The notes under the pieces: model-generated
Databases searched by the model: none
The model's input: the letters and a program-made list of their open reading frames with translations, nothing else
What the model was told of the DNA's origin: nothing
Shown: piece by piece, positions 17,694-27,115 of the stretch
Position numbering within the stretch: position 1 is the first letter of the stretch
Layout of the letters: the number at the start of each line of letters is the position of its first letter
Made by a program: the position numbers and the translations under genes
Assembly (NCBI RefSeq): GCF_003449015.1
Contig: NZ_QRGD01000001.1
Span: 886,639 to 950,638, forward strand
From: Aureibaculum luteum
GTDB taxonomy: Bacteria > Bacteroidota > Bacteroidia > Flavobacteriales > Flavobacteriaceae
Length of the DNA stretch: 64,000 nucleotides
Direction: 5' to 3'

Positions 17694-17722
17694 AAAAACC
17701 CCAAACTTAGTTTGGGGTTTTT
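17694..17722 (+). terminator. Terminator of tRNA-Phe
   Basis: AAAACCCCAAA pairs with TTTGGGGTTTT around a CTTAG loop, followed by a T-rich tract. It begins two bases after the tRNA. Confidence 0.88.
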
Positions 17723-17799
17723 TGTTTTTAATAGATACTCTCTTTTTTCTTCATATCTATTGACGTGTTTTCCTTTTACTTTACCGAAAATCATTATTT

Positions 17800-17836
17800 G
17801 TTGTAAAAAAAATCAGACTGATTAGTTGTAAAAAAA
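17800..17836. promoter_or_regulatory. Palindrome with flanking direct repeats upstream of dgt
   Basis: AATCAGACTGATT (17811-17823) is a perfect odd palindrome. It is flanked by two copies of GTTGTAAAAAAA (17800-17811 and 17825-17836). It lies 35 bp upstream of the dgt start codon and could be an operator. No regulator is known. Confidence 0.4.
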
Positions 17837-17870
17837 TGTAACTTGCACAACAATAAATTTTGTCAAAAAC

Positions 17871-19208
17871 ATGAATTGGGAACAACTACTTTCTTTAAAA
17901 AAATATGGCGATACTAAGCCAAGAGAACGCAACAAGCAGAATGAGACAAGAATAGGTTTTGAGGTAGATTACGATCGTATCATATTCTCTGACTCCTTTA
18001 GAAGTTTACAAGATAAAACACAGGTAATTCCTCTTTCAAATACAGATTTCGTTCATACGAGGTTAACCCATAGTTTAGAAGTTTCTGTTGTTGGCCGTTC
18101 ATTAGGAAGAATAGTTGGTAAGGCCCTACTAGAAAAGTATCCAAAGTTAAAAGATCTTGGCTATCAAATTAACGATTTTGGAGCCATAGTGGCTAGTGCT
18201 TGTTTAGCCCATGATATTGGTAATCCGCCTTTTGGACATAGTGGTGAAAAAGCAATTGGAGAATATTTTAAATCAGGCAACGGAATAAAATATAAGAATG
18301 AACTATCTAACAAACAATGGCAAGATTTAATTGATTTTGAAGGAAATGCAAATGGTTTCAAAATTTTAACCGAATCTAGAACAGGCGTTGAAGGTGGTTT
18401 ACGCTTATCTTATGCCACTTTAGGTGCTTTTATGAAATATCCAAAAGAGTCTTTGCCTAAAAAACCAACAGCTAATATTGTAGATAAAAAATATGGTTTT
18501 TTCCAATCGGATACTGAAACTTTTTTAGATGTTGCAAAGAGCTTACAATTAGAACAAAATAGAAATGAAGATGTTTCTTATTTAAGACATCCTCTAGCAT
18601 TTTTAGTCGAAGCAGCAGATGATATTTGTTATACCATAATTGATTTTGAAGATGGTATTAATTTAGGTTGGATTGAAGAAGAGTTTGCCTTAGAATATTT
18701 AATAAAACTGGTAAAAGACACTATAAATACTGAAAAATACTACCAATTAACTACAAAACAAGACCGAATAAGCTATTTACGTGCACTCGCTATTGGAAAT
18801 TTAATTAATGAAGCTGCAGCCGTTTTTTTAGAAAATGAAGCAAAAATATTGGCGGGAAAATATCAAATTTCTTTATTAGAAAAATGTAAATATGAAGCTC
18901 AAATTAATGACATTATTAAAATTAGTATCAATAAAATTTACAGAAGTAAAGAGGTAATTGAAAAGGAAATTTCGGGTTATAAAGTTTTAGCGGACTTATT
19001 AGATGTTTTTATTAACGCTGTAAACAATACTTTTGAACAAAAGCCAAGTAGTTATGATAACTTAATAATGAACCTGTTACCTGTAAAATATCAAAACCTA
19101 GATACAAATATATATGATAGAATTCTATCCGTCTGTAGCTTTATAGCAAGTATGTCAGATGGTGCAGCTATTTTATTACATAAAAAGATAAAAGGAGTGG
19201 TAATTTAA
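17871..19208 (+). CDS. dgt: dGTP triphosphohydrolase (HD domain)
   Basis: This enzyme hydrolyses dGTP, and perhaps other dNTPs, to the nucleoside and tripolyphosphate, keeping dNTP pools balanced. The protein is 445 residues. HD-domain metal ligands appear as HTRLTHSLEV (about 63-72) and ACLAHDIGNPPFGHSGE (about 111-127). The length and the N-terminal RPRERN-like start fit the bacterial dGTPase family. The gene is monocistronic, faces the DUF3078 gene with a 31-bp gap, and has the palindromic upstream site at 17800-17836. Confidence 0.93.
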   Translation: MNWEQLLSLKKYGDTKPRERNKQNETRIGFEVDYDRIIFSDSFRSLQDKTQVIPLSNTDFVHTRLTHSLEVSVVGRSLGRIVGKALLEKYPKLKDLGYQINDFGAIVASACLAHDIGNPPFGHSGEKAIGEYFKSGNGIKYKNELSNKQWQDLIDFEGNANGFKILTESRTGVEGGLRLSYATLGAFMKYPKESLPKKPTANIVDKKYGFFQSDTETFLDVAKSLQLEQNRNEDVSYLRHPLAFLVEAADDICYTIIDFEDGINLGWIEEEFALEYLIKLVKDTINTEKYYQLTTKQDRISYLRALAIGNLINEAAAVFLENEAKILAGKYQISLLEKCKYEAQINDIIKISINKIYRSKEVIEKEISGYKVLADLLDVFINAVNNTFEQKPSSYDNLIMNLLPVKYQNLDTNIYDRILSVCSFIASMSDGAAILLHKKIKGVVI

Positions 19209-19239
19209 ATTTTTACTTATTATAAATATCTTATACATT

Positions 19240-20631
19240 TTAAAATCTGTACATAACACCAATACCTAGTATTTGTTTAAACTGCACTCTGGCACCAAGC
19301 GTTTCTAAAGTTCCGTCGTTATTAGTATCCTCCTTATACTTTACATCATCATCATAAATTAAATGCCCACCAATACTTGCGTTCATAAATTTATTAATTT
19401 TAAAAGCAAAATTCAATTCCCAATCGGCATCAACATTTCCAAATTTATTTATATAATCAGAATAAAGGCTTAGCTTATTACTCATTAACACGTTTTTAGC
19501 AATCTGTTTATTCCATGTACTTTCTACTAAAAAACCAAATTCATTTCTCGACTTTTCTCCAGGAGTTACACCAAATGCTCCACTATTTGATAAACTTTCA
19601 TCAAAAACAAGAGTTGATTTTAAGGTTATTGGAGAAAGGTATAAAGAAAATTTTTGCTGTTTTATTTCATAATGCGTACCTGCACCTAAAAATATATATG
19701 CAGGAGCAAACATTCTTGATATCGGATCACTAGTATTTGGGTATTTATATCCGTTTGTAAATTGAGTTTTAAAATTAAATTGCATTGAATAAAACCAATT
19801 TGAAACAGTATCTCGTCGATAACCAAAAACGGATTTATACTCGAACCTATCCTCAGATTTTCTTAACTCTCTATCTTCTTGAGAATTCAAACCATATCGA
19901 ACATACAACTCATTATTCCACAATAAATGTAACTTTTTATAGAGCCTAACTAAATCGACCTTAAACAAACCTGAAACGGAATTATTACCACCGGCACTCC
20001 AATTGATAAATGCGGCTTCATTTACATCCAATCCAATGCTATTCTTTTTTTGCCACCAAACAGGATCATCTGCATATTTTCTAGTTCTAATTTTGGCAAC
20101 TTTTATAGGATTAGTAACCTTCAGGGTATCAATGGTTAAGTTTTTTATAGGTGCTATATAACTTTTCTCTTTGGGTAATGGAATATAGATTGTATCGTTA
20201 TTTAATTTATTTACCGTTAACCTATAACGTTCTGTAAAAACATAGTCATTCCTTAAGGAGTCATATGCTATGTCATAATAAGGTTTTAACAAAGTATTCA
20301 TCTTAATTTTTAAAGAATCTAACTTAGTCAATCTTCTTACAGAATCAATTTTCATATAATTACCAACAGAATCCAATTGAATAACCACATCTATTGAGTC
20401 ATTTAATTGAAATCTTTTTACAGTATCTCTAGGTTTAACAGGACTGATTGTATCAGATAAAAACATATCTAATACTTTTTTTACAGATCCAGAACTCCGC
20501 ATTGAATCAGTATTACTAATGGTATTTAGTATATTGACCTTGGTACTATCAACTTGGGCGAAAACACTTAATGAAAAAAGAAGTGTAATTACAATGTAGG
20601 TGTGCTTATTTTTCAAACTTATTAATTTCAA
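19240..20631 (-). CDS. DUF3078 domain-containing outer membrane-associated protein
   Basis: This 463-residue protein has a signal peptide (about 1-25, ending VFAQ), a Ser/Asp/Lys-rich linker (about 30-150), and a C-terminal DUF3078 domain beginning near WWQKKNSIGLDVNEAAFINW. The domain resembles a beta-barrel with many aromatic strands and ends in MYRF, typical of outer membrane proteins. The function is unknown. It follows dxs by 37 bp in the same direction and may be cotranscribed. Confidence 0.82.
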   Translation of the reverse strand: MKLISLKNKHTYIVITLLFSLSVFAQVDSTKVNILNTISNTDSMRSSGSVKKVLDMFLSDTISPVKPRDTVKRFQLNDSIDVVIQLDSVGNYMKIDSVRRLTKLDSLKIKMNTLLKPYYDIAYDSLRNDYVFTERYRLTVNKLNNDTIYIPLPKEKSYIAPIKNLTIDTLKVTNPIKVAKIRTRKYADDPVWWQKKNSIGLDVNEAAFINWSAGGNNSVSGLFKVDLVRLYKKLHLLWNNELYVRYGLNSQEDRELRKSEDRFEYKSVFGYRRDTVSNWFYSMQFNFKTQFTNGYKYPNTSDPISRMFAPAYIFLGAGTHYEIKQQKFSLYLSPITLKSTLVFDESLSNSGAFGVTPGEKSRNEFGFLVESTWNKQIAKNVLMSNKLSLYSDYINKFGNVDADWELNFAFKINKFMNASIGGHLIYDDDVKYKEDTNNDGTLETLGARVQFKQILGIGVMYRF

Positions 20632-20668
20632 AATATTAAAATTACTGGGTTTAGTAGTTGCATGAAAA

Positions 20669-22447
20669 TTAAGTCCACAAAGATAGTATTTTTTTCATAT
20701 TATGGACAGATAAGCCAATACTGTTAAATAATTCTTCGGTTTTACCATGTTCTATAAACGTATCGGGAATACCTAAAATTTCAATATTCTTGTCCTTATA
20801 CCCATGCTGTTGAGCAAACGCTAGCACGGCAGAGCCAAACCCGCCTACAATTGTTCCATCTTCAATAGTTATAATATTTTTAAATTTCTTAAAAATTTTA
20901 TGAAGTAAATCCTCATCTAAAGGTTTCACAAATCGCATATTGTAATGAGCAATTACGTCATTATTGGCATTATCGGTATATACCTCCTTAATCTTGTTGC
21001 CTATTGTACCAATACTTAAAATTGCAACTTTTGAACCCTCTTTAATTGTTTCACCTTTTCCAATTTCTATGGTTGAAAAAGGTTGTTGCCAGTTTTGCAT
21101 GGTACCCATTCCTCGTGGATATCTAATAGCAATTGGTCCTTTTAAACCTAATTGTGCTGTATACATTATATTTCTTAGCTCCAATTCATTAAGTGGAGCA
21201 AAAATAATTAAATTAGGAATACATCGTAAATAGGCCAAATCAAAAACACCATGGTGGGTAGCACCGTCTTCACCTACTAAACCTGCTCTATCCAAACAGA
21301 AAACAACAGGAAGATTTTGTAATGCAACATCATGAATTACCTGATCGTAAGCACGTTGTAAAAAAGTAGAATAAATATTACAAAAAGGTATTAACCCTTG
21401 GGTAGCCATTCCAGCTGCTAAGGTAACGGCATGTTGCTCTGCAATACCTACATCAAATGCCCTTTCAGGAATTTGATCAAGCATAAATTTAAGAGAACTT
21501 CCGGTGGGCATGGCTGGAGTAATACCAACTATTTTCTCATTCTTTTTAGCTAATTCTACCATGGTTAACCCAAATACATCTTGATATTTTGGAGGTTGCT
21601 GGTTCAAATCATATTTGGCAATTAGTTCACCAGTTTTTGCGTTAAATTTTCCTGGAGCATGGTATTTTACCTGATCTTCCTCTGCTTTTTGCAATCCTTT
21701 ACCTTTTGTCGTAATAACATGTAAAAATTTAGGACCATTTACCGTCTTTAATCGTTCAAGTTCTGATAACAAAGCAGGTAAATTATGCCCATCAATTGGC
21801 CCAGAATAGTCAATATTAAAAGCTTCAATAATATTATGCTTTCGCACTCTTTTATTATTTTTAATATTAGTTAAATAATTCTTTAAAGCCCCAACACTAG
21901 GGTCAATTCCCATAGCATTATCATTTAATATGATTAAAATATTTGCCTTGCTTACTCCTACATGGTTCAATGCTTCAAATGCCATACCACTAGCAATACT
22001 TGCATCACCAATAACCGCTATATGTTGTTTATTAACTTCTCCTTTTAGTCGTGAGGCAATGGCCATGCCTAGTGTAGCAGAAATTGATGTAGAAGAATGC
22101 CCTACTCCAAAGGCATCATATTCACTTTCACTACGTTTTGGAAAACCTGAAATACCACCCAATTGCCTATTCGTTTCAAAAACGTCCTTTCTTCCTGTTA
22201 AAATTTTATGCCCATAAGCCTGATGCCCTACATCCCAAACTAATAAATCATTTGGAGTATCAAAAATGTAATGTAGAGCAATAGTTAGCTCTACCACGCC
22301 TAGACTTGCTCCTAAATGTCCTTCTTTAACAGCTACAATATTTATAATAAACTCACGCAACTCTTTTGCCAATTCAGTCAATTGCTCTTTTGGCAGTTTG
22401 CGTAAATCTTTTGGGTTGGTGATATGTTTTAACAATTTACTTATCAT
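20669..22447 (-). CDS. dxs: 1-deoxy-D-xylulose-5-phosphate synthase
   Basis: Dxs condenses pyruvate and glyceraldehyde-3-phosphate in the first step of the MEP isoprenoid pathway, using thiamine diphosphate. The 592 residues are typical of the short flavobacterial form. The TPP-binding block GDASIASGMAFEALNH is at about 146-161, the conserved GHNLP segment near 220, and the transketolase-type pyrimidine-binding region DRAGLVGEDGATHHG at about 394-408. The gene is divergent from tadA, with the shared promoter region within about 75 bp. Confidence 0.96.
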   Translation of the reverse strand: MISKLLKHITNPKDLRKLPKEQLTELAKELREFIINIVAVKEGHLGASLGVVELTIALHYIFDTPNDLLVWDVGHQAYGHKILTGRKDVFETNRQLGGISGFPKRSESEYDAFGVGHSSTSISATLGMAIASRLKGEVNKQHIAVIGDASIASGMAFEALNHVGVSKANILIILNDNAMGIDPSVGALKNYLTNIKNNKRVRKHNIIEAFNIDYSGPIDGHNLPALLSELERLKTVNGPKFLHVITTKGKGLQKAEEDQVKYHAPGKFNAKTGELIAKYDLNQQPPKYQDVFGLTMVELAKKNEKIVGITPAMPTGSSLKFMLDQIPERAFDVGIAEQHAVTLAAGMATQGLIPFCNIYSTFLQRAYDQVIHDVALQNLPVVFCLDRAGLVGEDGATHHGVFDLAYLRCIPNLIIFAPLNELELRNIMYTAQLGLKGPIAIRYPRGMGTMQNWQQPFSTIEIGKGETIKEGSKVAILSIGTIGNKIKEVYTDNANNDVIAHYNMRFVKPLDEDLLHKIFKKFKNIITIEDGTIVGGFGSAVLAFAQQHGYKDKNIEILGIPDTFIEHGKTEELFNSIGLSVHNMKKILSLWT

Positions 22448-22524
22448 AGATACAAATGTACGAGTTGCATTTGATATGTTTAAAATTAGCAGATGAAATT
22501 GTATTTTTACAAAAATATTTAACC

Positions 22525-22974
22525 ATGATCGACCCTTTTGAGGATACTTATTTTATGAAACGAGCTTTTCAAGAAGCGGAGGCTGCATTTGAAAAAAATG
22601 AAGTCCCAATTGGAGCGGTCATTGTCATAAAAAATCAAATTATTGCTAGAGCACATAACTTAACAGAAACCTTAAACGACGTTACGGCACATGCCGAAAT
22701 GCAAGCCTTCACTGCTGCTGCCGATTATTTAGGTGGAAAGTATTTAAAAGACTGTACGCTTTATGTTACTCTAGAACCTTGCCAAATGTGTGCGGGTGCA
22801 AGTTATTGGACTCAAATTGGTAAAATTGTTTATGGTGCTAAAGATGAGCAACGCGGTTTTAAACATTATAAAACGCAACTACATCCCAAAACTAAAGTTA
22901 TTGGAGGTATACTCGAAGCAGAGTGTAGTGAACTGGTTAAACGTTTTTTCATTGAAAAAAGAAATTTGAATTGA
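22525..22974 (+). CDS. tadA: tRNA-specific adenosine deaminase
   Basis: TadA deaminates A34 to inosine in tRNA-Arg(ACG). The zinc motifs of the cytidine deaminase superfamily are present: HAEMQAF and PCQMCAG. I start at 22525 (MIDPFEDTYF) to give a 149-residue protein of family length. The earlier in-frame ATG at 22456 falls across the likely promoter (-7-like TATTTTTA at 22502-22509) and overlaps dxs regulatory DNA. Confidence 0.92.
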   Translation: MIDPFEDTYFMKRAFQEAEAAFEKNEVPIGAVIVIKNQIIARAHNLTETLNDVTAHAEMQAFTAAADYLGGKYLKDCTLYVTLEPCQMCAGASYWTQIGKIVYGAKDEQRGFKHYKTQLHPKTKVIGGILEAECSELVKRFFIEKRNLN

Positions 22975-23007
22975 CGTTTACATCACCTGAAAGGTTTTTA
23001 AATCTAA

Positions 23008-23253
23008 TTAATCTTTTAAATTTTCTTCATCTATTTTAAAAGGGTTCTTACTGTTAGGATCTAGAACATACTTTTTATACTTGCCATTTCTAAAACGATA
23101 AAATATGAATAATGGCATTAAAATAAAAGATAAAAATAAAATAGACAAACCAATTATTACATCACCTTTTGGGTGTTTTTGATTTAATAAATAAGTACCT
23201 GTAATTATCGCTATTATAAAAATAACAAATAAAATTTTCAATAGAAGTTTCAT
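23008..23253 (-). CDS. Small two-helix membrane protein of unknown function
   Basis: This 81-residue protein has two hydrophobic helices (about 3-24 and 31-53) separated by a polar turn (NQKHPKGD), and a charged C-terminus (PFKIDEENLKD). I recognise no domain. It converges on tadA with a 33-bp gap and stands alone on its strand. Coding composition and clean boundaries make it likely real. Confidence 0.65.
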   Translation of the reverse strand: MKLLLKILFVIFIIAIITGTYLLNQKHPKGDVIIGLSILFLSFILMPLFIFYRFRNGKYKKYVLDPNSKNPFKIDEENLKD

Positions 23254-23333
23254 TAAACAGTGTTTATTAGATTTACTTTTAAAGACAAGAACAAAGGTAA
23301 ATTAAAAATATGGTTTATTGTATTGATGATGGC

Positions 23334-25658
23334 TTAGTTAATTCTATTCAAATTATCATCAACATCTTTATTTTTGAATACCGATTTCTTTAATTTTCCG
23401 AAAGCGTATTTTATTGAAAAAGATAATTCACTCATATCTGTATAAAAAATTGTGTTTGCTATAATATTATTCACATTATACGACTCCTTATATCGAATAG
23501 TTTTAAATATATCGTTAACACTGATAGTTGCGTCTATATTTTTTAAAAATTTCTTATTTATAGATGCATTTACAACAAAAACACCATTTCTCTTATACAC
23601 TCCCTCTTTGTGTTTTGTATAACCCCAGCTGGTTAATGATGTAGATAGCGTATTGTCAATTTTAAATTGATGAGATGTATATAAATAAACATATGGACTT
23701 GCCTTGAAACCAATGGCATTACCATCACTTACTTTATTAGTAGCGAAATTTAAAACGGTTGTCGAGTTCCAAAACTTATATTTTAATGGGACAACGAACT
23801 CCAAACTAAAACCCACTTCTTTTTCAAAATTAGTTGGAGACATGATACTAATTTCAGAAACCCCATCATATGCTAGGTTATAAAACACAGGACCTTCTTT
23901 TAAAAAATAACTTGCACTAATTGCATACTTTTTAAAATCAAATCTAAAAGAGATCTCATTGATTATGGTTGGATTTAATTCAATATTTCTGTTAAACTCC
24001 AAATAAGGATTGATATAAGTTGAAACTGAGCTAATATTTGTAAAATTGGGCCTTATAATACTTTTAGCATAATTTAATGTCAAAGTTTGCGAGCTATCAA
24101 TTTCAAAATTAACGATCGCTTTAGGAAAAAATTTTACAATATTCCTATCAATCAATAAGGTGTCTCGATCAACAAAACCTCCTTTACTCTCTGTAAATTC
24201 AGCTCTTACACCCGTTGTAAAAGAAAATTTACCTGTTTTACCTGATAACTGAGTATAACCAGCGTAATTATTTTCTTTATAGCTATAATTTGAAAGTGTA
24301 TTTGAAATAGGATCTATTGTTGAAAGGTCAGCATCCGTTTTTGCATCAGTAATTGCCATTGCTGTTCCAATTTCCAACTTCAATTTATTAACAAACTCTT
24401 TTTCAAAATCGACTTTGAAGGAAAATACATTTACCTTAAAGTCTTGAAGTCTTTTTTGATCTGAAATAAGACCAGCATCATTCAAACTATTAGCAATGTC
24501 ACTACCCAATTCTTTATTATAGAAAGAATATTGTCCGCCAATAAATAGATTCCCCTTATTTTTCAATGATTTATTATAATTCAGATTAGTACTTGAATAA
24601 AACCTAAAATCATCATTATCACTTAAAGTAAAAATATAATCTTCTATATTATTTTCCGTATTAGTAGTGTTTGTTTTGATAAGAAACTCATCTTTTTGGC
24701 TTCTTAATGTTGAACTTAAGGAGAAATAATCATCGCTATTTATTTGATAATAAATTCCTCCTCCAAAAATAAATTGAGGTCTTTTCGTATCATCTACTTC
24801 CACTAAATAACTTGATTCAATATTCTTATTTACAATAGCATAATCCGATCCATTGCTCTCCCATGGATGCAAATCATTAAATGCAGCGTTAAACTTAAAT
24901 TCAAATTTGTTTTGTTTAAAGTTAATATTACCACCCAAATAGTTGTTATAATTTTTTCGAAATGAGGCCGTTTCTGAAACAGTTCCTTTAATTCCATTCT
25001 TATTTAAAAATTTAGAATGAACCAAAATTACACTTCTACCTTCTGCCTCATATTTAGAAGAAGGATTATTGATAATTTCAATAGACTGAATATCATTTAT
25101 TGTTAAATTTTCCAATTCTTGTAATGAAATTTTTTGATTTCCTAAATAGATCAATGCAGTACCTTTTCCAATTATATTGATTGATTCTCTATCATTAGAG
25201 ATTTGTATTTTAGGAAGTTTAGATAATAAATCGATTGGGTTTGATTCAGACGAAAAAATGGTGTTGGCAACATTAATAATGATGTTTCCATTACTATTTT
25301 CAATTGGTCTTTTAGATGCTGTAATTTCGACCTCATCCAATTCAGTGGTGCTTTCTGTTAATTCTATGTTTAAGTCTGTATTCTTGTCAAGTGTAATAGC
25401 TTTTTTAAACTCTTTAAAACCTAAACAAGAAACTTTTAAGACATAAGCACCTTTTTTCAGATCTGTAAAATTAAAACTACCCTTTTCAATTTCTATATAT
25501 TCAATTAATTTTTCTTCATTTACAGATAACAATAGTACATCTCCAATATTTACCAGTTGATGTTGAAAAGAAACAAGACCCTTTAAATTATAGCTATCTT
25601 GGGCTGATAGCGTATTGCAAATAGTTATTAATAAAATTGTGATTCCTTTTTTGAGCAT
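23334..25658 (-). CDS. TonB-receptor-like outer membrane beta-barrel protein
   Basis: This 774-residue protein has a signal peptide (about 1-19), a carboxypeptidase-regulatory-like beta-sandwich (about 22-110, with YVLKVSCLGFKEF), a plug-like domain (about 120-215, with SNPIDLLSKLPKIQI and IEIINNPSSKYEAEG), and a long outer membrane barrel ending in an aromatic strand. This matches the OMP_b-brl_3 family rather than SusC. The ligand is unknown. The gene lies 66 bp downstream of a membrane-anchored LuxR regulator in the same direction, which may control it. Confidence 0.88.
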   Translation of the reverse strand: MLKKGITILLITICNTLSAQDSYNLKGLVSFQHQLVNIGDVLLLSVNEEKLIEYIEIEKGSFNFTDLKKGAYVLKVSCLGFKEFKKAITLDKNTDLNIELTESTTELDEVEITASKRPIENSNGNIIINVANTIFSSESNPIDLLSKLPKIQISNDRESINIIGKGTALIYLGNQKISLQELENLTINDIQSIEIINNPSSKYEAEGRSVILVHSKFLNKNGIKGTVSETASFRKNYNNYLGGNINFKQNKFEFKFNAAFNDLHPWESNGSDYAIVNKNIESSYLVEVDDTKRPQFIFGGGIYYQINSDDYFSLSSTLRSQKDEFLIKTNTTNTENNIEDYIFTLSDNDDFRFYSSTNLNYNKSLKNKGNLFIGGQYSFYNKELGSDIANSLNDAGLISDQKRLQDFKVNVFSFKVDFEKEFVNKLKLEIGTAMAITDAKTDADLSTIDPISNTLSNYSYKENNYAGYTQLSGKTGKFSFTTGVRAEFTESKGGFVDRDTLLIDRNIVKFFPKAIVNFEIDSSQTLTLNYAKSIIRPNFTNISSVSTYINPYLEFNRNIELNPTIINEISFRFDFKKYAISASYFLKEGPVFYNLAYDGVSEISIMSPTNFEKEVGFSLEFVVPLKYKFWNSTTVLNFATNKVSDGNAIGFKASPYVYLYTSHQFKIDNTLSTSLTSWGYTKHKEGVYKRNGVFVVNASINKKFLKNIDATISVNDIFKTIRYKESYNVNNIIANTIFYTDMSELSFSIKYAFGKLKKSVFKNKDVDDNLNRIN

Positions 25659-25724
25659 TACATTCTTTTAGAGTGACAAATAACAATAAAGAATATTAAA
25701 AATGCTATAAAACAAGGGTATGAA

Positions 25725-26447
25725 TTAGGTACTAGTACTCGTACCGTTTTTAAATCTCAGGCTTAATTCATCCCGATTTGAAACATTAAGTTTATGATAT
25801 ATATGCGAAATATGTGATTTCACTGTACTCAAACTAATAAACAACTCTTGGGCAATTTCCTTATTAGATTTCCCTTTTAGAATTAAGTTTTTAACGGTAG
25901 TTTCTTGTTTACTTAATGATAATACAGTTGTTTCTTTACGATTAGTTTTGTAGGCAAAAATTAAAAACCCGATTAACGAAATTCCTAAAATGATATTTAA
26001 CCATTTACTGTAGGCATATTTAGTCTCTACTTCTGTAATGGTAATTTTTGAAAGTATATTTTCTAAAAAAAGATATTCATTTGGACTGATTTCACTTTCT
26101 TTCAAATCTGCCAAAATAGTAATATAAAACGCTCTATTTTGATGAATATCTTTAATAAGTAATTTTTTATTACTTAGCTCTTTAATACTGATCAATTTAA
26201 CTGCTAAAATTTGTAAAGAATCTTTTGTAAACGAATGTATTTCAGATAGATACTTTTTCTTATCTACTATTTTTGAAGTTCTAATTTTAAAAGCATTGAA
26301 CTTCTGTAATTCATATTGTGTAGAGTTGTAGACTTTATTTTTATTGGATAGAGGCGAATTTTTGTTAAAAGTAATGGTATCAATTCTGCTTTGAGAAACA
26401 ACAAAGATTGTACAAAATAAAAACAACAAGCCAAACGCCTTTCTCAT
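25725..26447 (-). CDS. Membrane-anchored LuxR-type transcription regulator
   Basis: This 240-residue protein starts with a signal-peptide-like segment (about 1-19), has an extracytoplasmic region (about 20-145), one transmembrane helix (about 149-165, IILGISLIGFLIFAY), and a cytoplasmic LuxR/GerE helix-turn-helix (about 180-235, with KGKSNKEIAQELFISLSTVKSH split across the recognition helices). The layout suggests direct envelope sensing without a kinase. It precedes the TonB-like barrel gene and follows the deoxynucleoside kinase gene by 15 bp. The signal it senses is unknown. Confidence 0.83.
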   Translation of the reverse strand: MRKAFGLLFLFCTIFVVSQSRIDTITFNKNSPLSNKNKVYNSTQYELQKFNAFKIRTSKIVDKKKYLSEIHSFTKDSLQILAVKLISIKELSNKKLLIKDIHQNRAFYITILADLKESEISPNEYLFLENILSKITITEVETKYAYSKWLNIILGISLIGFLIFAYKTNRKETTVLSLSKQETTVKNLILKGKSNKEIAQELFISLSTVKSHISHIYHKLNVSNRDELSLRFKNGTSTST

Positions 26448-26462
26448 TAGTTCTTTTTTTTC

Positions 26463-27077
26463 TTAAAACAAACCATGTAATTGTGCATCTATTTTATCAA
26501 TTACAACTCCTAAATCTTCTGGTTTATCAACGATATTTAAATTATCAATATCTACAATTAGTAATTTCCCTTTGGTATATGTCGATATCCAAGCCTCGTA
26601 ACGTTCATTAAGACGACTTAAATAATCAATACTTATAGAGTTTTCATATTCTCTCCCACGCTTATGAATCTGACCAACTAAAGTCTGGATACTTCCTCGT
26701 AAATAAATTAATAAATCTGGTGGTGAAACCAATTTTTCCATCAATTCAAATAACGAAGAGTAATTATTAAAATCTCTGTTAGTCATTAAACCCATTGCAT
26801 GTAAATTGGGTGCAAAAATATGAGCATCTTCATAAATAGTTCTGTCTTGAATAATATTTTTACCACTTTCGTGAATTTCTAATATTTGACGAAATCTACT
26901 ATTCAAAAAGTAAATTTGAAGGTTAAATGACCATCTTTCCATTTCCGAATAAAAATCATCTAAATACGGATTTTCTTCAACGGATTCGAAATGAGGTGTC
27001 CATTTATAGTGTTTTGCTAATAGTTTTGTTAGGGTAGTTTTTCCTGCTCCAATATTTCCGGCAATGGCAACGTGCAT
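26463..27077 (-). CDS. Deoxynucleoside kinase (deoxyadenosine/deoxyguanosine kinase family)
   Basis: This 204-residue nucleoside salvage kinase has the P-loop GNIGAGKTT (about 7-15), the substrate-binding ERW-like segment (about 46-49), the DRTIYEDAHIFA block (about 78-89), and an LRGS lid region (about 125-128). Such kinases phosphorylate deoxynucleosides with ATP to supply dNTPs. The exact substrate (dA, dG or dC) is not certain from sequence. It is probably cotranscribed with the LuxR gene downstream. Confidence 0.9.
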   Translation of the reverse strand: MHVAIAGNIGAGKTTLTKLLAKHYKWTPHFESVEENPYLDDFYSEMERWSFNLQIYFLNSRFRQILEIHESGKNIIQDRTIYEDAHIFAPNLHAMGLMTNRDFNNYSSLFELMEKLVSPPDLLIYLRGSIQTLVGQIHKRGREYENSISIDYLSRLNERYEAWISTYTKGKLLIVDIDNLNIVDKPEDLGVVIDKIDAQLHGLF

Positions 27078-27115
27078 GCTGTTGGTTTTAGTTTAATAAA
27101 AGTGCTTAAAGATAC

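Noticed and set aside
17585-17794. Minus-strand frame of 69 codons over tRNA-Phe
   Set aside because: It is the complement of the tRNA and its terminator.
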